49,645 nt of DNA from an uncultured Fodinibius sp. (GCA_913056235.1 CAJXMW010000004.1:398364-448008), one strand, 5' to 3'. Shown: positions 18,340 to 28,205, counted from the stretch's first letter. Notes: generated by a model not told the origin, from the sequence alone. Made by a program: numbers and translations.

Positions 18340-19155
18340 ATGTTCTCATCTATTTATCAAGCTGCGGTCATTCAAATGAATAGCCAGAAAGAACTGGAAG
18401 TAAATTTCGATCAGGCGAATAATTTAATTGAGCAAGCTGTTGATCAGGGTGCCAAGCTCGTGGGTCTTCCCGAAAATTTTGCTTTCCTTGGTGGACTATC
18501 CATGCGGATGGAACAGGCGGATGAGATTGCCGAGCAGGTGCCTACTTTTTTATCAGAAACTGCTAAAGAGTTTGGTGTTTATTTAGTGGGTGGAAGTTAT
18601 CCGGTGCCCGCGGCTAATGGTAAAGTCTTAAATCATGCCACACTCTATGGACCGGAGGGGCAAGAATTGGCCGCTTATAATAAAATTCATCTTTTTGATG
18701 TAGAGCTGAGTAAGGATGAAGCCTATCGGGAGTCGGATTATGTGGAACCAGGGCAAACAAACCCAACTGCTTTTAAAAATGAAACAGTCGGTAATTGGGG
18801 CCTTTCTGTTTGTTACGACCTTCGTTTCCCTGAGCTCTATCGTAGGTTAGTAGATGCGGGCGCTGAAATCCTTTCAGTGCCATCTGCTTTTACATATACC
18901 ACGGGACAAGATCACTGGAAACCGCTGCTGAGAGCCCGCGCTATTGAAAACGCAAGCTATGTCTTTGCTCCGGCACAGACGGGTATGCACGGCAAAAATC
19001 GCAAGACCTGGGGACATTCCATGATTGTTGATCCCTGGGGTAAAGTAATAGCTGATGCAGGAACAGAGCCTGGTGTTGCTATGGCTGAAATAAATCCTGA
19101 CAAAATAAGAGAAGTACGTTCGCAAATTCCGTCGCTACAGCATCGGCGGTTTTGA
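18340..19155 (+). CDS. Carbon-nitrogen hydrolase (Nit1/Nit2-like amidase)
   Basis: This 271-residue nitrilase-superfamily protein has the catalytic triad Glu45 (LVGLPENFAFLG), Lys115 (YNKIHLFDVE) and Cys158 (GLSVCYDLRFPELYR). The combination with HDNRF-like spacing and the C-terminal GHSMIVDPWGKV fits the Nit1/Nit2 branch, whose characterised members hydrolyse deaminated glutathione or alpha-keto acid amides (metabolite repair). No signal peptide is present, so it is cytoplasmic. It is a single gene after a terminator. The substrate is inference. Confidence 0.9.
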   Translation: MFSSIYQAAVIQMNSQKELEVNFDQANNLIEQAVDQGAKLVGLPENFAFLGGLSMRMEQADEIAEQVPTFLSETAKEFGVYLVGGSYPVPAANGKVLNHATLYGPEGQELAAYNKIHLFDVELSKDEAYRESDYVEPGQTNPTAFKNETVGNWGLSVCYDLRFPELYRRLVDAGAEILSVPSAFTYTTGQDHWKPLLRARAIENASYVFAPAQTGMHGKNRKTWGHSMIVDPWGKVIADAGTEPGVAMAEINPDKIREVRSQIPSLQHRRF

Positions 19156-19217
19156 TTGCATCTAAGAGGACCATCAATGGAAGCACGGAATCACAAAGAG
19201 AATGCGGTTGGTAGGGA

Positions 19218-19342
19218 TTGAAGTGTGGACATTTTAAACAGCGGAGATCGAATTTCAGCCGAGTTCTAGGCTTGAATTCGGATGAGTGAAAAGTCTCTTT
19301 CCCTTTTATTCATTAGATGACAACATCAGTCATCAGATAAAA
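19218..19342. repeat. Intergenic repeat region related to 26.48-26.73 kb
   Basis: This gap holds three short words that recur in the gap near 26.5 kb: TGAAGTGTGGA (19220-19230), the hairpin CCGAGTTC-GAATTCGGATGAGT (19259-19286), and a word near 19309-19342 containing TTCATTAGATGA and GTCATCAGAT. The hairpin arms pair as CCGA(G)TTC with GAA(T)TCGG. The order differs from the second copy, so this looks like a small dispersed repeat family rather than a duplication. Confidence 0.5.
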
Positions 19343-19363
19343 CAGTAACTGAAGGTTCTTAGA

Positions 19364-20533
19364 TTAATTAGAACCTGATACATAGTTGAAAAGCAACTGA
19401 TCCAGCAGCAGTACACTTCCCGATAGTGTCGCTAGTACAATAATGCTCAGCAGTGGCTCCCAAATCACAAAACCACCAATTAATCCCAGTACAGCCCCCA
19501 GATATTGGATATAGCGTAGCTGTTCGTTGGTCGCGGTTCGAATGATATTAGAGATATGCTGCTCATCGTAGCTGCGCAGGTTTTCCTCCACCAGCGTATG
19601 AACATCAAGCTGGTTGATAAGCTTGTAAAGCAGTGTGGTTACGATGTTCTCTATAGCATCACTATGCTCGTCAATTTTACCGGGAAGCTGGTCGAGCAGG
19701 TCGTCGATTTTATCCAGTCCATTTTCTACACTGGTAGGAATTTGAACAAGGGCTTCTTCAATGATGTGCTGCATCTCCTGTCCCTTTACGTAGCTATAAG
19801 CCTTTAGCGCTACTTTTTCGAATGATTTGTCGTGAATAGCCTCCTCAATTTGCAGCAGGATCCGTTCGGCCAGAGCACCACGAATTTCGGGATCAGCAAT
19901 CATCTCATCAAGGTATTCTACCACCCACTGCTTGAGGTCGGAACGGAATTCCGGATCATCGATAATACTCTTGATGTATTTGGTGGATTGCTCTCGGTAG
20001 CGACCGATAATATTTGATTCACTGATTTTCTGCTTAATGATCTCGGGATTAATGAGATCATCAGAGACGGCCTGGGCCAACCTGTAGGCGATGCGATCCT
20101 TTTGGGCGGGGATGAGTCCATGTCCCAGGATCGGACGCTTCTGAGCCGGCTTAAAAAGCATGGTTATCGCCAGCCAGTTTGTGAGAAAGCCAATTAAACC
20201 ACTTACGCTGAGTATTTTAAGAAGTCCCTCAAATTGAAGCGACAATCCCCAAAACTGTGTCGACATTCCTTCAAAATCCCAGAAAAAAGAAACGGCAAAA
20301 AGCAGAATCAAAAAATAGGGGACAGCCGAAAGTATATTAACCAGGCTCGAACTATATATATTTTTTCTGCCCGGTTGCGTACGAGGCGCTGATGAGGTCT
20401 TAGTGAGATCTTCAATTCTGCTGTGTCGCGCTACGAGCTGCCATAGGTATTGGGCATGCGTCCGCGTTTTCTCTTTGGCACTTTCCACGGCTCGATCTGA
20501 TTTGTCGTCAGTGCTCAACTGTTCTTCATTCAT
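19364..20533 (-). CDS. DUF445 family membrane protein
   Basis: This 389-residue protein has the DUF445 layout: a hydrophobic N-terminal part (about residues 65-125, two to three helices) with GLIGFLTNWLAITMLFKP followed by GHGLIPAQKDRIAYRLAQ, then a long helical, charged middle (residues 140-330) and a C-terminal pair of membrane helices ending near the C-terminus. The first 55 residues are polar. The function of DUF445 proteins is not known. It is followed on the same strand by ybeY upstream; the three minus-strand genes 19.4-21.5 kb may be a unit. Confidence 0.85.
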   Translation of the reverse strand: MNEEQLSTDDKSDRAVESAKEKTRTHAQYLWQLVARHSRIEDLTKTSSAPRTQPGRKNIYSSSLVNILSAVPYFLILLFAVSFFWDFEGMSTQFWGLSLQFEGLLKILSVSGLIGFLTNWLAITMLFKPAQKRPILGHGLIPAQKDRIAYRLAQAVSDDLINPEIIKQKISESNIIGRYREQSTKYIKSIIDDPEFRSDLKQWVVEYLDEMIADPEIRGALAERILLQIEEAIHDKSFEKVALKAYSYVKGQEMQHIIEEALVQIPTSVENGLDKIDDLLDQLPGKIDEHSDAIENIVTTLLYKLINQLDVHTLVEENLRSYDEQHISNIIRTATNEQLRYIQYLGAVLGLIGGFVIWEPLLSIIVLATLSGSVLLLDQLLFNYVSGSN

Positions 20534-20611
20534 AGCAGGTTATTCTAATTTTAGCCACAATAATACCATACGTAAATATGGGTAAGTAGTTTAGCCCTGG
20601 CAAGAGTTCTT

Positions 20612-21058
20612 TTAGAGCGATTCGGCCAGTGAAAGGTAGGTATCTTCTTTGTCTGTCATCTCTTGTTTTGCAGAGTTGGTTTTATCCTCGTAGCCGATGA
20701 GGTGTAGCAGACCGTGAATAAAAATTCGCAAAAACTCTCTTTCGGTGGATTCCCCCAATTCCTCAGCCTGTTCAACGATGCGTGGAGCACAGCAAAATAA
20801 TGTACCTTCGATGTCTTCGTTGCCAGAAGATTCATCGTAACGAAAAGTAATGATATCAGTTACGTAATCGTGCTCCAGATGCTTTTGATTGATACGTACA
20901 ATTTCATCTTCATCTACATAGACAACCTCTATAAACGAAAAACTAGATTGTTCCTTTTCTGATATGGATTCAGCCAGTTTCGTGTATACTGCCTCATCAA
21001 AAGGAAGGGAGTGATCAGTCTGGTTGAAAATCTTAATATCGGGCTGCGGATCAGCCAT
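20612..21058 (-). CDS. ybeY: Endoribonuclease YbeY (16S rRNA maturation)
   Basis: This 148-residue single-domain metalloprotein acts in 16S rRNA 3'-end processing and ribosome quality control. Family motifs are VTDIITFRY (66-74) and HGLLHLIGYEDKT (115-127). In most bacteria the zinc motif is H-x3-H-x5-H; here it is His115, His119 and Asp125. To my knowledge Asp at this position is usual in Bacteroidota YbeY, so it supports the taxonomic guess instead of suggesting loss of function. The stop of the next upstream gene lies 3 bp from its start, so they are coupled. Confidence 0.92.
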   Translation of the reverse strand: MADPQPDIKIFNQTDHSLPFDEAVYTKLAESISEKEQSSFSFIEVVYVDEDEIVRINQKHLEHDYVTDIITFRYDESSGNEDIEGTLFCCAPRIVEQAEELGESTEREFLRIFIHGLLHLIGYEDKTNSAKQEMTDKEDTYLSLAESL

Positions 21059-21061
21059 GTG

Positions 21062-21526
21062 CTAATCTTCGTCCTCGTCAAATGAGAAATCATCATTATC
21101 AACCGACTCTGTGAGCGAGAGGGCAATGGCACACATCATCAGATCTTCGGGAAGCTGGGTGAAATCGCTGTTGAGTACGGCTTCACTTACGTTGGCGTAC
21201 AGGCTGCAGCCGGCGCCTTGTTCAACAATAAGTCCAGAGGTGCGATTCTGCTGGCGTCCAAAGAACGTAACCTGCTTTAGCATATCGCTGGCAATAAAGG
21301 CCGTGCAATTATGAAGTTGCAAAAAGGTGTTTTGAGCATACACCGATACCATATTCAGCTCTTCACCATTGACATCCAGCCCAAGATGAATTTCAAGAGC
21401 TAACTTTCGGTTTTCTTCCTCATTCTTCACCTCAAGGCGATAGACATCATTGCCCAGTGGCTTGGCCTGTGTTTCGAGGACATCTGCGATAGCATCAATA
21501 TTTTCTTTGGTAAACTGATGAACCAT
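21062..21526 (-). CDS. Small conserved acidic protein, function unknown
   Basis: I do not recognise this 154-residue protein by name. It is soluble, alpha/beta in character, and ends in a strongly acidic tail (DNDDFSFDEDED). Segments include LALEIHLGLDVNGEELNMVSV and GLIVEQGAGCSLYANVS. The stop is 3 bp from the start of ybeY, so it is probably co-translated with it, and a role near translation or RNA processing is possible but only by position. Confidence 0.6.
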   Translation of the reverse strand: MVHQFTKENIDAIADVLETQAKPLGNDVYRLEVKNEEENRKLALEIHLGLDVNGEELNMVSVYAQNTFLQLHNCTAFIASDMLKQVTFFGRQQNRTSGLIVEQGAGCSLYANVSEAVLNSDFTQLPEDLMMCAIALSLTESVDNDDFSFDEDED

Positions 21527-21638
21527 TGCGAAAGAAGCTTATGCAATCATAATTTTGATTCTGTGAAATATACTATTCCCAACACAGAATTAGAAATTTT
21601 CGATTTTAGATAACAGCATACTTATTTACTTCAAAACC

Positions 21639-24617
21639 TCAGAGCGATGGATATTTGTCCATTTCTTTTTTGTTCTCCTCTTTCGTTGAGGGGAAGGGAA
21701 GTCGGGAGCCCGTGATGCTGTTCACCTCTTCGGCCAGATCGTTGGCTTGCTCATTGTCTCCATTCATGTAATAAATCCGCTGGAGAACGGTCAACTGATA
21801 GATGGACCGTGAAATCTCTCGACCAATCTGCTGGCGTTGAGAACTGATATTCTGGATACGATTACGCAGTCGTTTTTGGGCTTTCATATTGGCATTATTA
21901 CGAGCCTGCTGAATTTTCTGTTGTATTTCAGATACTTTTGAGCGGATATTATCGTAGTCGCCCATATTTTTCCTGAGGTTTTTCAGGGCATGGTTTTTTG
22001 CCTTGCGCGCCAACTCAGCTGCATTGGTTGTATCGCCAACGTTGGCATATTCATATGCATACTGCACTACCGATTGGATATTATTATCGTTAACCCGGAA
22101 TGGGAGGTTTTCTTCTCCCCATTTAAGCCAGTATGCGGCGCTGTCGGGTTTGCCTATCTGATTATATTTACGGGCTAATTCAGTTACGCTGAACCGATAG
22201 TTGCCGAGCATTCTGCGAATATTTTCGTCGAAATAGGCATTCGGGTTATTCCACTCACGGAAACGGAATTCTTTAAGTCGCTTGGCATGGATACTCGGAT
22301 CAACCCAACCGTAATTGGCATTGTTGTGGCGCTTGGGTACCACCCGAAAGGCCTTGCCCTCAAATCTGAAATAGGGTTGCAGGTTAAGCTGACTTGGCGT
22401 TGATACCGTATTTGCAAAGTAAACGGGGCGTAGCCAACGATTCGTTTTAAGGATGTCGAGGATTACTTCATCCTGTACTTGCGTGTAGTATCGCTGATTG
22501 CCTTGACGGTCTTTGCCAATGGGACGTCCCTCGTAGTACCACCACACGTTGTTGTCAAGTGAGTCTACCGGCATTCCAAAGTCAACGCCTTCCAGGTTAT
22601 AGTTCACATCTTTTGTAGGCTTTACGCCGAGCTTTTCTTCATACTGATTATCGCTGGAAAAGGCACTTTTCAACAAGTCTTTATTGACCGGTATGGAGAG
22701 CGTATCTGGCTCGTGGAGAGAGTATCCACTGGTAATGTCATCAATCTCATCATCTGTAAGCGAGATAGGGAGGGGGGGCGACTCATGGGACCACTGGTCA
22801 CGCAACTGCTTGATATACCACTCGGTATTGAGCAGGCTCAGGCAGACGATGCGCACATCTGTCCGTATGCCCTTGACCTCCTGCAGGTACCACAGCGGGA
22901 AGGTGTCATTGTCTCCGTTTGTGAAAAGAATACCGTTGGGGGCTACCGAATTCAATAGGTTATAGGCATAATCCGAAGCTACGTAACGCTCACTGCGGTC
23001 GTGGTCGTGGTAGTTCTGCATACCCATCCATACGGGACTAGCGGCGAAGAGTACTGCCAACAAGCCATAGGCAGCTATCTTGCTTGACTTTAGATAGTCT
23101 TTAACTAATTCTACGAATCCTATGCCTCCCATACCAATCCATATGGCAAAGGCAAAAAACGAACCCACGTAGGCGTAGTCTCGCTCACGCGGCTGCATGG
23201 GCGTTTGATTCAAGAAGACAATGATTGCAAAACCCGTCAATATAAAGAGCACCATCACAGAAAGGGCTCGCTTCCAGTCTTTTTGGAAGTGGAACAGCAT
23301 TCCAAACAGACCAATCAGGAATGGAATATAAAAGTAGCTGTTATGTGCTGGATTGTCTTCGTTGTCTGTTTCGGTGAAGCCCGCCTGCCAACCGGCATCC
23401 TGGATATCAGAGTCACGTCCAATAAAATTCCAGTTGAAATAGCGAATGTACATGTGTTTTACCTGGTAATCCCAAAAGAAATCCCAGTCGCTGGAGTACT
23501 GTGCATACTGCTGTACGTGTTGGGGATTGGTAGAGTAGCGACGGGGAAAAAAGACCTCGTCTTCGCGATTAACTGAGCCCTGAGAGCTATCATAGGTATA
23601 GCCGGTCAACAAGGGGGTGTTTCCATATTGCTTGCGTTCCATGTAATCGATAAACGATGAAATGGTTTCCGGATCATTCTCATCAATGGGGGGATCTGCG
23701 ATAGAGCGGACAAAGATGAGAGAGTAGGAAGAATATCCTATCATGATCATAGCATAGCAGAGGATCACAATATTGGCCATCCGGTATCCTCTCGTATGTG
23801 TATAATATAGTCCCCAGCTCAGCACTGAAATAACAAAAATAGTAAAGGTAATGGGACCGATAAGGCCATAGCTGGCGTTAACCACGCTTTCCATAAGAAC
23901 GGGATACGTCTGAACAGTAAACGGGTAGATCCCCAAAAAGGCGATTGATGATATGGCACTGAAAACAAGGAACGAGGTGATTTCAAACTCGTATTTCTTA
24001 AAGTAGACAATCAGCGCTACAAAGAACAGTGCAAGCAGGTTTAGTAGGTGAATGCCCAGAGCAATACCAAACAGATAGGCGATAAGGATAAGCCAGCGTT
24101 CATTGTATTCCTCATCGTGGTTCTCGGCCCATACCAGGGCAAGCCAAACCACCATGGCCGTAAAGAACATTGAGACGGCGTAAACCTCGGCCTCAACCGC
24201 GTTAAACCAAAAAGTATCAGTAACAGCAAAAGAGCAGGCCCCTAAAATTGCACCGCCGTACATCCCAATTTTATCAATGCTAAGCATGCTGTCTGGATCC
24301 CCCTTCCATTCGCGGACCAGCCGAACGATGATAAGATATAGAAGGGTAACGGTAAGAGCAGAACTAAGCGCACTTATAAAGTTGATACTCACCGCAACAT
24401 AGGCAGCGGGCATAAACATAGAGAACAGCCGTCCAAGTAACGAGTAGAAAGGTGCCCCGGGAGGGTGATTGACTTGCAAGCCATGGCCAACAGCAATAAA
24501 TTCCCCGGCATCCCAAAAGCTGGCTGTGGGGGCCATAGTCAGCATATACAGTACAAGAGAAGCAACAAATATAAATAGGGCTAAAGTACGGTTGGTAGAT
24601 TTATGGTTCGAAAACAT
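21639..24617 (-). CDS. DUF2723 membrane glycosyltransferase-like protein
   Basis: This large 992-residue protein begins with LALFIFVASLVLYMLTMAPTASFWDAGEFIA, the hallmark of DUF2723 (GT117/protein O-mannosyltransferase-like) proteins; the acidic FWDAGE motif is the likely catalytic or sugar-donor site. About a dozen membrane helices fill residues 1-540, and a soluble C-terminal region follows with NGILFTNGDNDTFPLWYLQE and coiled-coil repeats near the end (residues 850-960). It probably transfers sugars to periplasmic proteins in this phylum; the substrate is unknown. It is a single minus-strand gene. Confidence 0.87.
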   Translation of the reverse strand: MFSNHKSTNRTLALFIFVASLVLYMLTMAPTASFWDAGEFIAVGHGLQVNHPPGAPFYSLLGRLFSMFMPAAYVAVSINFISALSSALTVTLLYLIIVRLVREWKGDPDSMLSIDKIGMYGGAILGACSFAVTDTFWFNAVEAEVYAVSMFFTAMVVWLALVWAENHDEEYNERWLILIAYLFGIALGIHLLNLLALFFVALIVYFKKYEFEITSFLVFSAISSIAFLGIYPFTVQTYPVLMESVVNASYGLIGPITFTIFVISVLSWGLYYTHTRGYRMANIVILCYAMIMIGYSSYSLIFVRSIADPPIDENDPETISSFIDYMERKQYGNTPLLTGYTYDSSQGSVNREDEVFFPRRYSTNPQHVQQYAQYSSDWDFFWDYQVKHMYIRYFNWNFIGRDSDIQDAGWQAGFTETDNEDNPAHNSYFYIPFLIGLFGMLFHFQKDWKRALSVMVLFILTGFAIIVFLNQTPMQPRERDYAYVGSFFAFAIWIGMGGIGFVELVKDYLKSSKIAAYGLLAVLFAASPVWMGMQNYHDHDRSERYVASDYAYNLLNSVAPNGILFTNGDNDTFPLWYLQEVKGIRTDVRIVCLSLLNTEWYIKQLRDQWSHESPPLPISLTDDEIDDITSGYSLHEPDTLSIPVNKDLLKSAFSSDNQYEEKLGVKPTKDVNYNLEGVDFGMPVDSLDNNVWWYYEGRPIGKDRQGNQRYYTQVQDEVILDILKTNRWLRPVYFANTVSTPSQLNLQPYFRFEGKAFRVVPKRHNNANYGWVDPSIHAKRLKEFRFREWNNPNAYFDENIRRMLGNYRFSVTELARKYNQIGKPDSAAYWLKWGEENLPFRVNDNNIQSVVQYAYEYANVGDTTNAAELARKAKNHALKNLRKNMGDYDNIRSKVSEIQQKIQQARNNANMKAQKRLRNRIQNISSQRQQIGREISRSIYQLTVLQRIYYMNGDNEQANDLAEEVNSITGSRLPFPSTKEENKKEMDKYPSL

Positions 24618-24873
24618 TCGCGCCTAGTTAGTTAAATGCAAGTTAATTCTCTTTTACTAGCAGGCAATAATAGCCATAGGTGTGATGGAATCAAAATGTG
24701 ATTACGTCCCAAAAATCCATCTTTTGTAAGACTTTTCCAACGAGAAAAGAAGCCGAATATTTTAAAACTGGTAAGAGTTTGCAGAAGGGGTTGCCACTCC
24801 CCGAAAAAATCATTAAAAAGAGTCGCTGATGTTTTCATTGCTGACATAAATCCTTATTCAAATTGATAACAGT

Positions 24874-26373
24874 ATGAGTTCCAATAACAGCGGCAATAAA
24901 CTTTTCTCATCAAAATTAGGGCTAATCCTGAGCGTACTGGGAATTGCCGTAGGGACCGGCAATATTTGGCGATTTCCACGTATTGCTGCACAAAATGGTG
25001 GCCAAGAGGGAGCTGGGGCATTTCTGATTGCTTGGCTCTGCTGTCTGTTTTTGTTTTCTATTCCGCTAATTATTGCTGAATATGGTATCGGCCGCAATGG
25101 ACGAAAAGGCGTAATTGGTTCTTTTATTAAACTGGTTGGCGAAAAGTACGCCTGGATGGGAGCATTCATTGGTTTTGTAGCCACGGCTATTATGTTCTAT
25201 TACAGTGTGATTGCAGGATGGGCATTGTACTACTTTATTAAATCTATCACCGCGGAATTGCCGGCAAATGTTGAACAGGCTGAGGCCATCTGGTATGGAT
25301 TCCAGGGAACAGCTTGGCCTTCGGTCTTTCACGCGCTGATGATCAGTGCCGGTGGATATATTGTTTATAAAGGCATTTCCTCTATTGAACGAATTAACAA
25401 AGTGCTTATCCCTTCTCTTTTATTTGTAATTGTTATTGCGATGGTTCGCGCGGTTACACTTCCCGGAAGTTTTGAAGGGATTGAGTATTTATTTACGCCT
25501 GATTGGTCTACGTTGTCTAAGCCAACAGTTTGGATAGAGGCCTTAACTCAAAATGCTTGGGATACGGGTGCTGCCTGGGGGCTGATCCTGACCTACGCTG
25601 CTTATATGCGATCACAGGATGATATCACTATGAGTGCATTTCAAACTGGCATAGGAAATAACATCGTCTCCCTGCTTGCGGCAGTTACTATTTTTTCAAC
25701 GGTCTTTGGGACACTTGGAAGCAGCATGGGTAACGGCGAGATCCTAAACCTCATGCAGAGTTCAGGCCCGGCGGGAACAGGACTCACTTTTATGTGGATG
25801 CCTCAACTCTTTAACGAAATGGCCGGCGGTAAAATCTTCGCGATTCTGTTCTTCCTGGGGCTCACCTTTGCAGCCTTTAGTTCGCTTATTTCAATGATTG
25901 AACTGGCTAATCGTGTGTTGGTTGATGCAGGAGTCTTAAGAAAACGAGCAACATTAGCTGTTTGTATCACTGGTTTTCTATTTGGATTGCCTTCCGCAAT
26001 CTCGACAGATTTTTTGGTCAATCAAGATTCAGTTTGGGGTATTGGGTTGCTCGTGTCCGGAGCCTTCATGTCATTTGCTATCATCAAATTCAATCCAACA
26101 CAATTTCGCTCACAGTTAATAAATACCGAAGAACGAGAATACACGCTGGGCAAGTGGTGGGATTTCATCATAAAGTACATCGTGCCCATTGAAGTGATCT
26201 CACTGCTGATCTGGTGGATTTACCAAGGAGCTTCGGTAGATGCATGGTATAATCCAATTAGTACCTTCTCGCTTGCTACCGTATTAGTGCAATGGGGAAT
26301 TGCGATGGGATTATTTTATTACTATAACGATAAGTTGGCCGGTAAGACGATGCAGGAGTCTAATAGTAATTAG
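24874..26373 (+). CDS. Sodium:neurotransmitter symporter family transporter
   Basis: This 499-residue inner-membrane protein has the LeuT/SNF fold. TM1 carries the sodium- and substrate-binding unwound motif GIAVGTGNIWRFPRIAAQNGG, and TM6 contains QNAWDTGAAWGLILTYAAY. About 11-12 membrane segments can be counted, typical for bacterial members. It probably imports an amino acid with Na+. It is divergent from the DUF2723 gene and stands alone; the downstream gap is described separately. Confidence 0.92.
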   Translation: MSSNNSGNKLFSSKLGLILSVLGIAVGTGNIWRFPRIAAQNGGQEGAGAFLIAWLCCLFLFSIPLIIAEYGIGRNGRKGVIGSFIKLVGEKYAWMGAFIGFVATAIMFYYSVIAGWALYYFIKSITAELPANVEQAEAIWYGFQGTAWPSVFHALMISAGGYIVYKGISSIERINKVLIPSLLFVIVIAMVRAVTLPGSFEGIEYLFTPDWSTLSKPTVWIEALTQNAWDTGAAWGLILTYAAYMRSQDDITMSAFQTGIGNNIVSLLAAVTIFSTVFGTLGSSMGNGEILNLMQSSGPAGTGLTFMWMPQLFNEMAGGKIFAILFFLGLTFAAFSSLISMIELANRVLVDAGVLRKRATLAVCITGFLFGLPSAISTDFLVNQDSVWGIGLLVSGAFMSFAIIKFNPTQFRSQLINTEEREYTLGKWWDFIIKYIVPIEVISLLIWWIYQGASVDAWYNPISTFSLATVLVQWGIAMGLFYYYNDKLAGKTMQESNSN

Positions 26374-26744
26374 TGGCAAAGTCCCCGGCTCTTCACTGTT
26401 GCTGGTTGAAACGTCCACGCTTCAACCAAGTACGTTTCTTAAATAAGCTGAAATGGGGACGCCAGCTAGAGTGCCGAGGGCATTTCTCTCATCCGAGTTC
26501 TGTATTTGAAGTCGGATGAGTAAATAACTTTTAAATTAATTTTTCGAGGAGACTGAAGTGTGGATACTTCCGTCAGCCAATAAGCCAGCCAGAATCTCCA
26601 ATATTGTTATATAAGATCTTGAAATAAATTCAGGATGATACAATCGTTAGTAGTTATAATCCGTTGCAGGGATTTACTGCAATAAATCTCTGTTGACATG
26701 CTCCATTCATCAGATGAGAAGCCCAGTCGTCAGATGGAATGGAA
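26374..26744. repeat. Structured 371-bp intergenic region with hairpins and a dispersed repeat
   Basis: No gene is seen. It holds a hairpin GGTTGAA-N10-TTCAACC near 26404-26427, enclosed by GTCCCC and GGGGAC words that can pair; a second, long hairpin at 26488-26520 with perfect arms CTCATCCGA and TCGGATGAG; the word TGAAGTGTGGA near 26553; and TTCATCAGATGA / GTCGTCAGATGG near 26707-26735. The last three match words in the gap at 19.2 kb. It may be a repeat element of the REP or MITE kind. Confidence 0.5.
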
Positions 26745-27275
26745 CTAATTACCCATTTTCTGCTCGATGGCTTTCAGCGAGTCGCGGATTTCACCAAGTA
26801 GTTTAACGACGTTGCCGTTGTCCTCATTTGATGGTTGATTATAACGGTTTTCAGTGACCACATCTCGCTGCTCAAGTACCTGGGCCCGAAAGTCAGCGGC
26901 GTCTTTGATGCCAATTAAGGTGAGATCGGACTGTCCCTGTCCGCTGTTGCCGGCCGTTTCAATCCGGAGTACACTTAATCCAAAGTATCGGAGCAGAGGC
27001 CCTTCTTTGAAGGTTAAATCCTGGATTTTATCCAACGGTATCGTTCGCTCTACGTGGAAAATGACTCCTTTTTCAAAACAAAGGGCACGGGTGGTCAGTT
27101 CAGCCTTGAGCCGGTTAAAATACTTTTTGATGAGCATGGGAGCCAGTAAGAAGTAAAAGGGCAGCAAGGCGATGCCCACGATGGTACAAATAGCTAGCAG
27201 GGTTCCGTAAAGTAACAGGTAGGTTTTTATCCTGGGATTGAACGTAGCCTTTCGCAAAACTTTTGATTTAGCCAT
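26745..27275 (-). CDS. PH (bPH2/YdbS-like) domain membrane protein
   Basis: This protein of about 176 residues starts at the ATG at 27275; a TTG at 27311 is in frame but adds an unlikely leader. Two membrane helices (LLLYGTLLAICTIVGIAL and LPFYFLLAP) are followed by a small beta-rich domain: TTRALCFEKGVIFHVERTIPL, DKIQDLTFKEGPL and VLRIETAGNSG, the pattern of bacterial PH domain DUF304/YdbS. The C-terminal 40 residues are polar and helical. Related proteins are of unclear function. It is a lone minus-strand gene. Confidence 0.77.
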   Translation of the reverse strand: MAKSKVLRKATFNPRIKTYLLLYGTLLAICTIVGIALLPFYFLLAPMLIKKYFNRLKAELTTRALCFEKGVIFHVERTIPLDKIQDLTFKEGPLLRYFGLSVLRIETAGNSGQGQSDLTLIGIKDAADFRAQVLEQRDVVTENRYNQPSNEDNGNVVKLLGEIRDSLKAIEQKMGN

Positions 27276-27502
27276 CTGTCTGATTTGTGTTAGGATTAAG
27301 TATTGATCCAACTAATATATACGAAGGCAGATATGCTAAATCTGCACTGATTGGGATATTGGGATATACAGTTGAGAACAAAGTAATCTACGCACTAGAT
27401 TTAGAGAAGACAATAATTTCCATTTTTTTTATAAAATTCATCAAATATACATATAAAATAGTATCTTGTCTTAAAATAGCTGTTGCCTTAAAATTCTTAA
27501 GA

Positions 27503-27512
27503 GGAAAGGAGG
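27503..27512 (+). promoter_or_regulatory. Strong Shine-Dalgarno of the first TonB gene
   Basis: GGAAAGGAGG lies 4-5 bp before the ATG at 27517. Most genes in the window lack such a sequence, but both TonB genes (also on the minus strand at 41.54 kb) and the IS transposase have one, so it supports these starts. Confidence 0.6.
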
Positions 27513-27516
27513 CATT

Positions 27517-28185
27517 ATGAAAAGATTTAAATTTTTTCCCATTGACCTGAAAAAGTATCATACCATTTTACTTGAGCTTGGAATGATTGGTTCACTCCTG
27601 ATTTTTATCCTGGCCACAAATATGCCATTGTCGTCTTCTGGGGATGGTTATATTCCGGAGGTTTCTCAGCAAGAAGTAATCACGATGGAAGATATCGTAA
27701 AAACCGAACAGACCGAGCGTCCGCCGGCACCGCCCGTGCCAAAAGTGCCGGTTGAAGTGCCCAATAGTACTGTTCTTGAAGAAGAAATCTTAGATATTGA
27801 TGCTGAGTTTCAGATCAATGAAGCTTTGGAAATTCCTGAACCGCCCCGATCTATTGATATGAATGAGGAAGCTGAAGAAGAGGATTTCTTTGTAGCCGTA
27901 GAGCAGATGCCTGAACTTATTGGTTCACTGGCCGAGCTTAAAAGCAATCTTGAGTATCCCAAGGCAGCCCTTGCTGCAGAAATCGAGGGAACGGTTGTCA
28001 TCCAATTTATTGTAAGTGCAAAGGGAGAAGTGGTAAATCCCAAAGTGATTCGCGGCATTGGCGGGGGATGTGACGAAGAGGCCATCCGAGTAACGAGGTT
28101 GGCCAAGTTCGTACCTGGCCGGCAGCGTGGTGTGCCGGTAAGGGTACAATACAGCATTCCCTATCGGTTCATCCTGAAAAAATAA
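27517..28185 (+). CDS. TonB-family energy transducer protein
   Basis: This 222-residue protein has one N-terminal membrane helix (about 16-36), a Pro-rich periplasmic linker (RPPAPPVPKVPVEVP), and a C-terminal TonB domain (YPKAALAAEIEGTVVIQFIV, then GIGGGCDEEAIRVTRLAKFVPGRQRGVPV). It carries energy from the inner membrane to TonB-dependent outer-membrane receptors. A close relative lies at 40875-41534; both share EDFFVAVEQMPEL and the KFxPGRQRG segment. No ExbB/ExbD or receptor gene is adjacent. The start is fixed by an excellent ribosome-binding site. Confidence 0.9.
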   Translation: MKRFKFFPIDLKKYHTILLELGMIGSLLIFILATNMPLSSSGDGYIPEVSQQEVITMEDIVKTEQTERPPAPPVPKVPVEVPNSTVLEEEILDIDAEFQINEALEIPEPPRSIDMNEEAEEEDFFVAVEQMPELIGSLAELKSNLEYPKAALAAEIEGTVVIQFIVSAKGEVVNPKVIRGIGGGCDEEAIRVTRLAKFVPGRQRGVPVRVQYSIPYRFILKK

Positions 28186-28205
28186 CAACAGTTGGCTTGA
28201 GCGGG

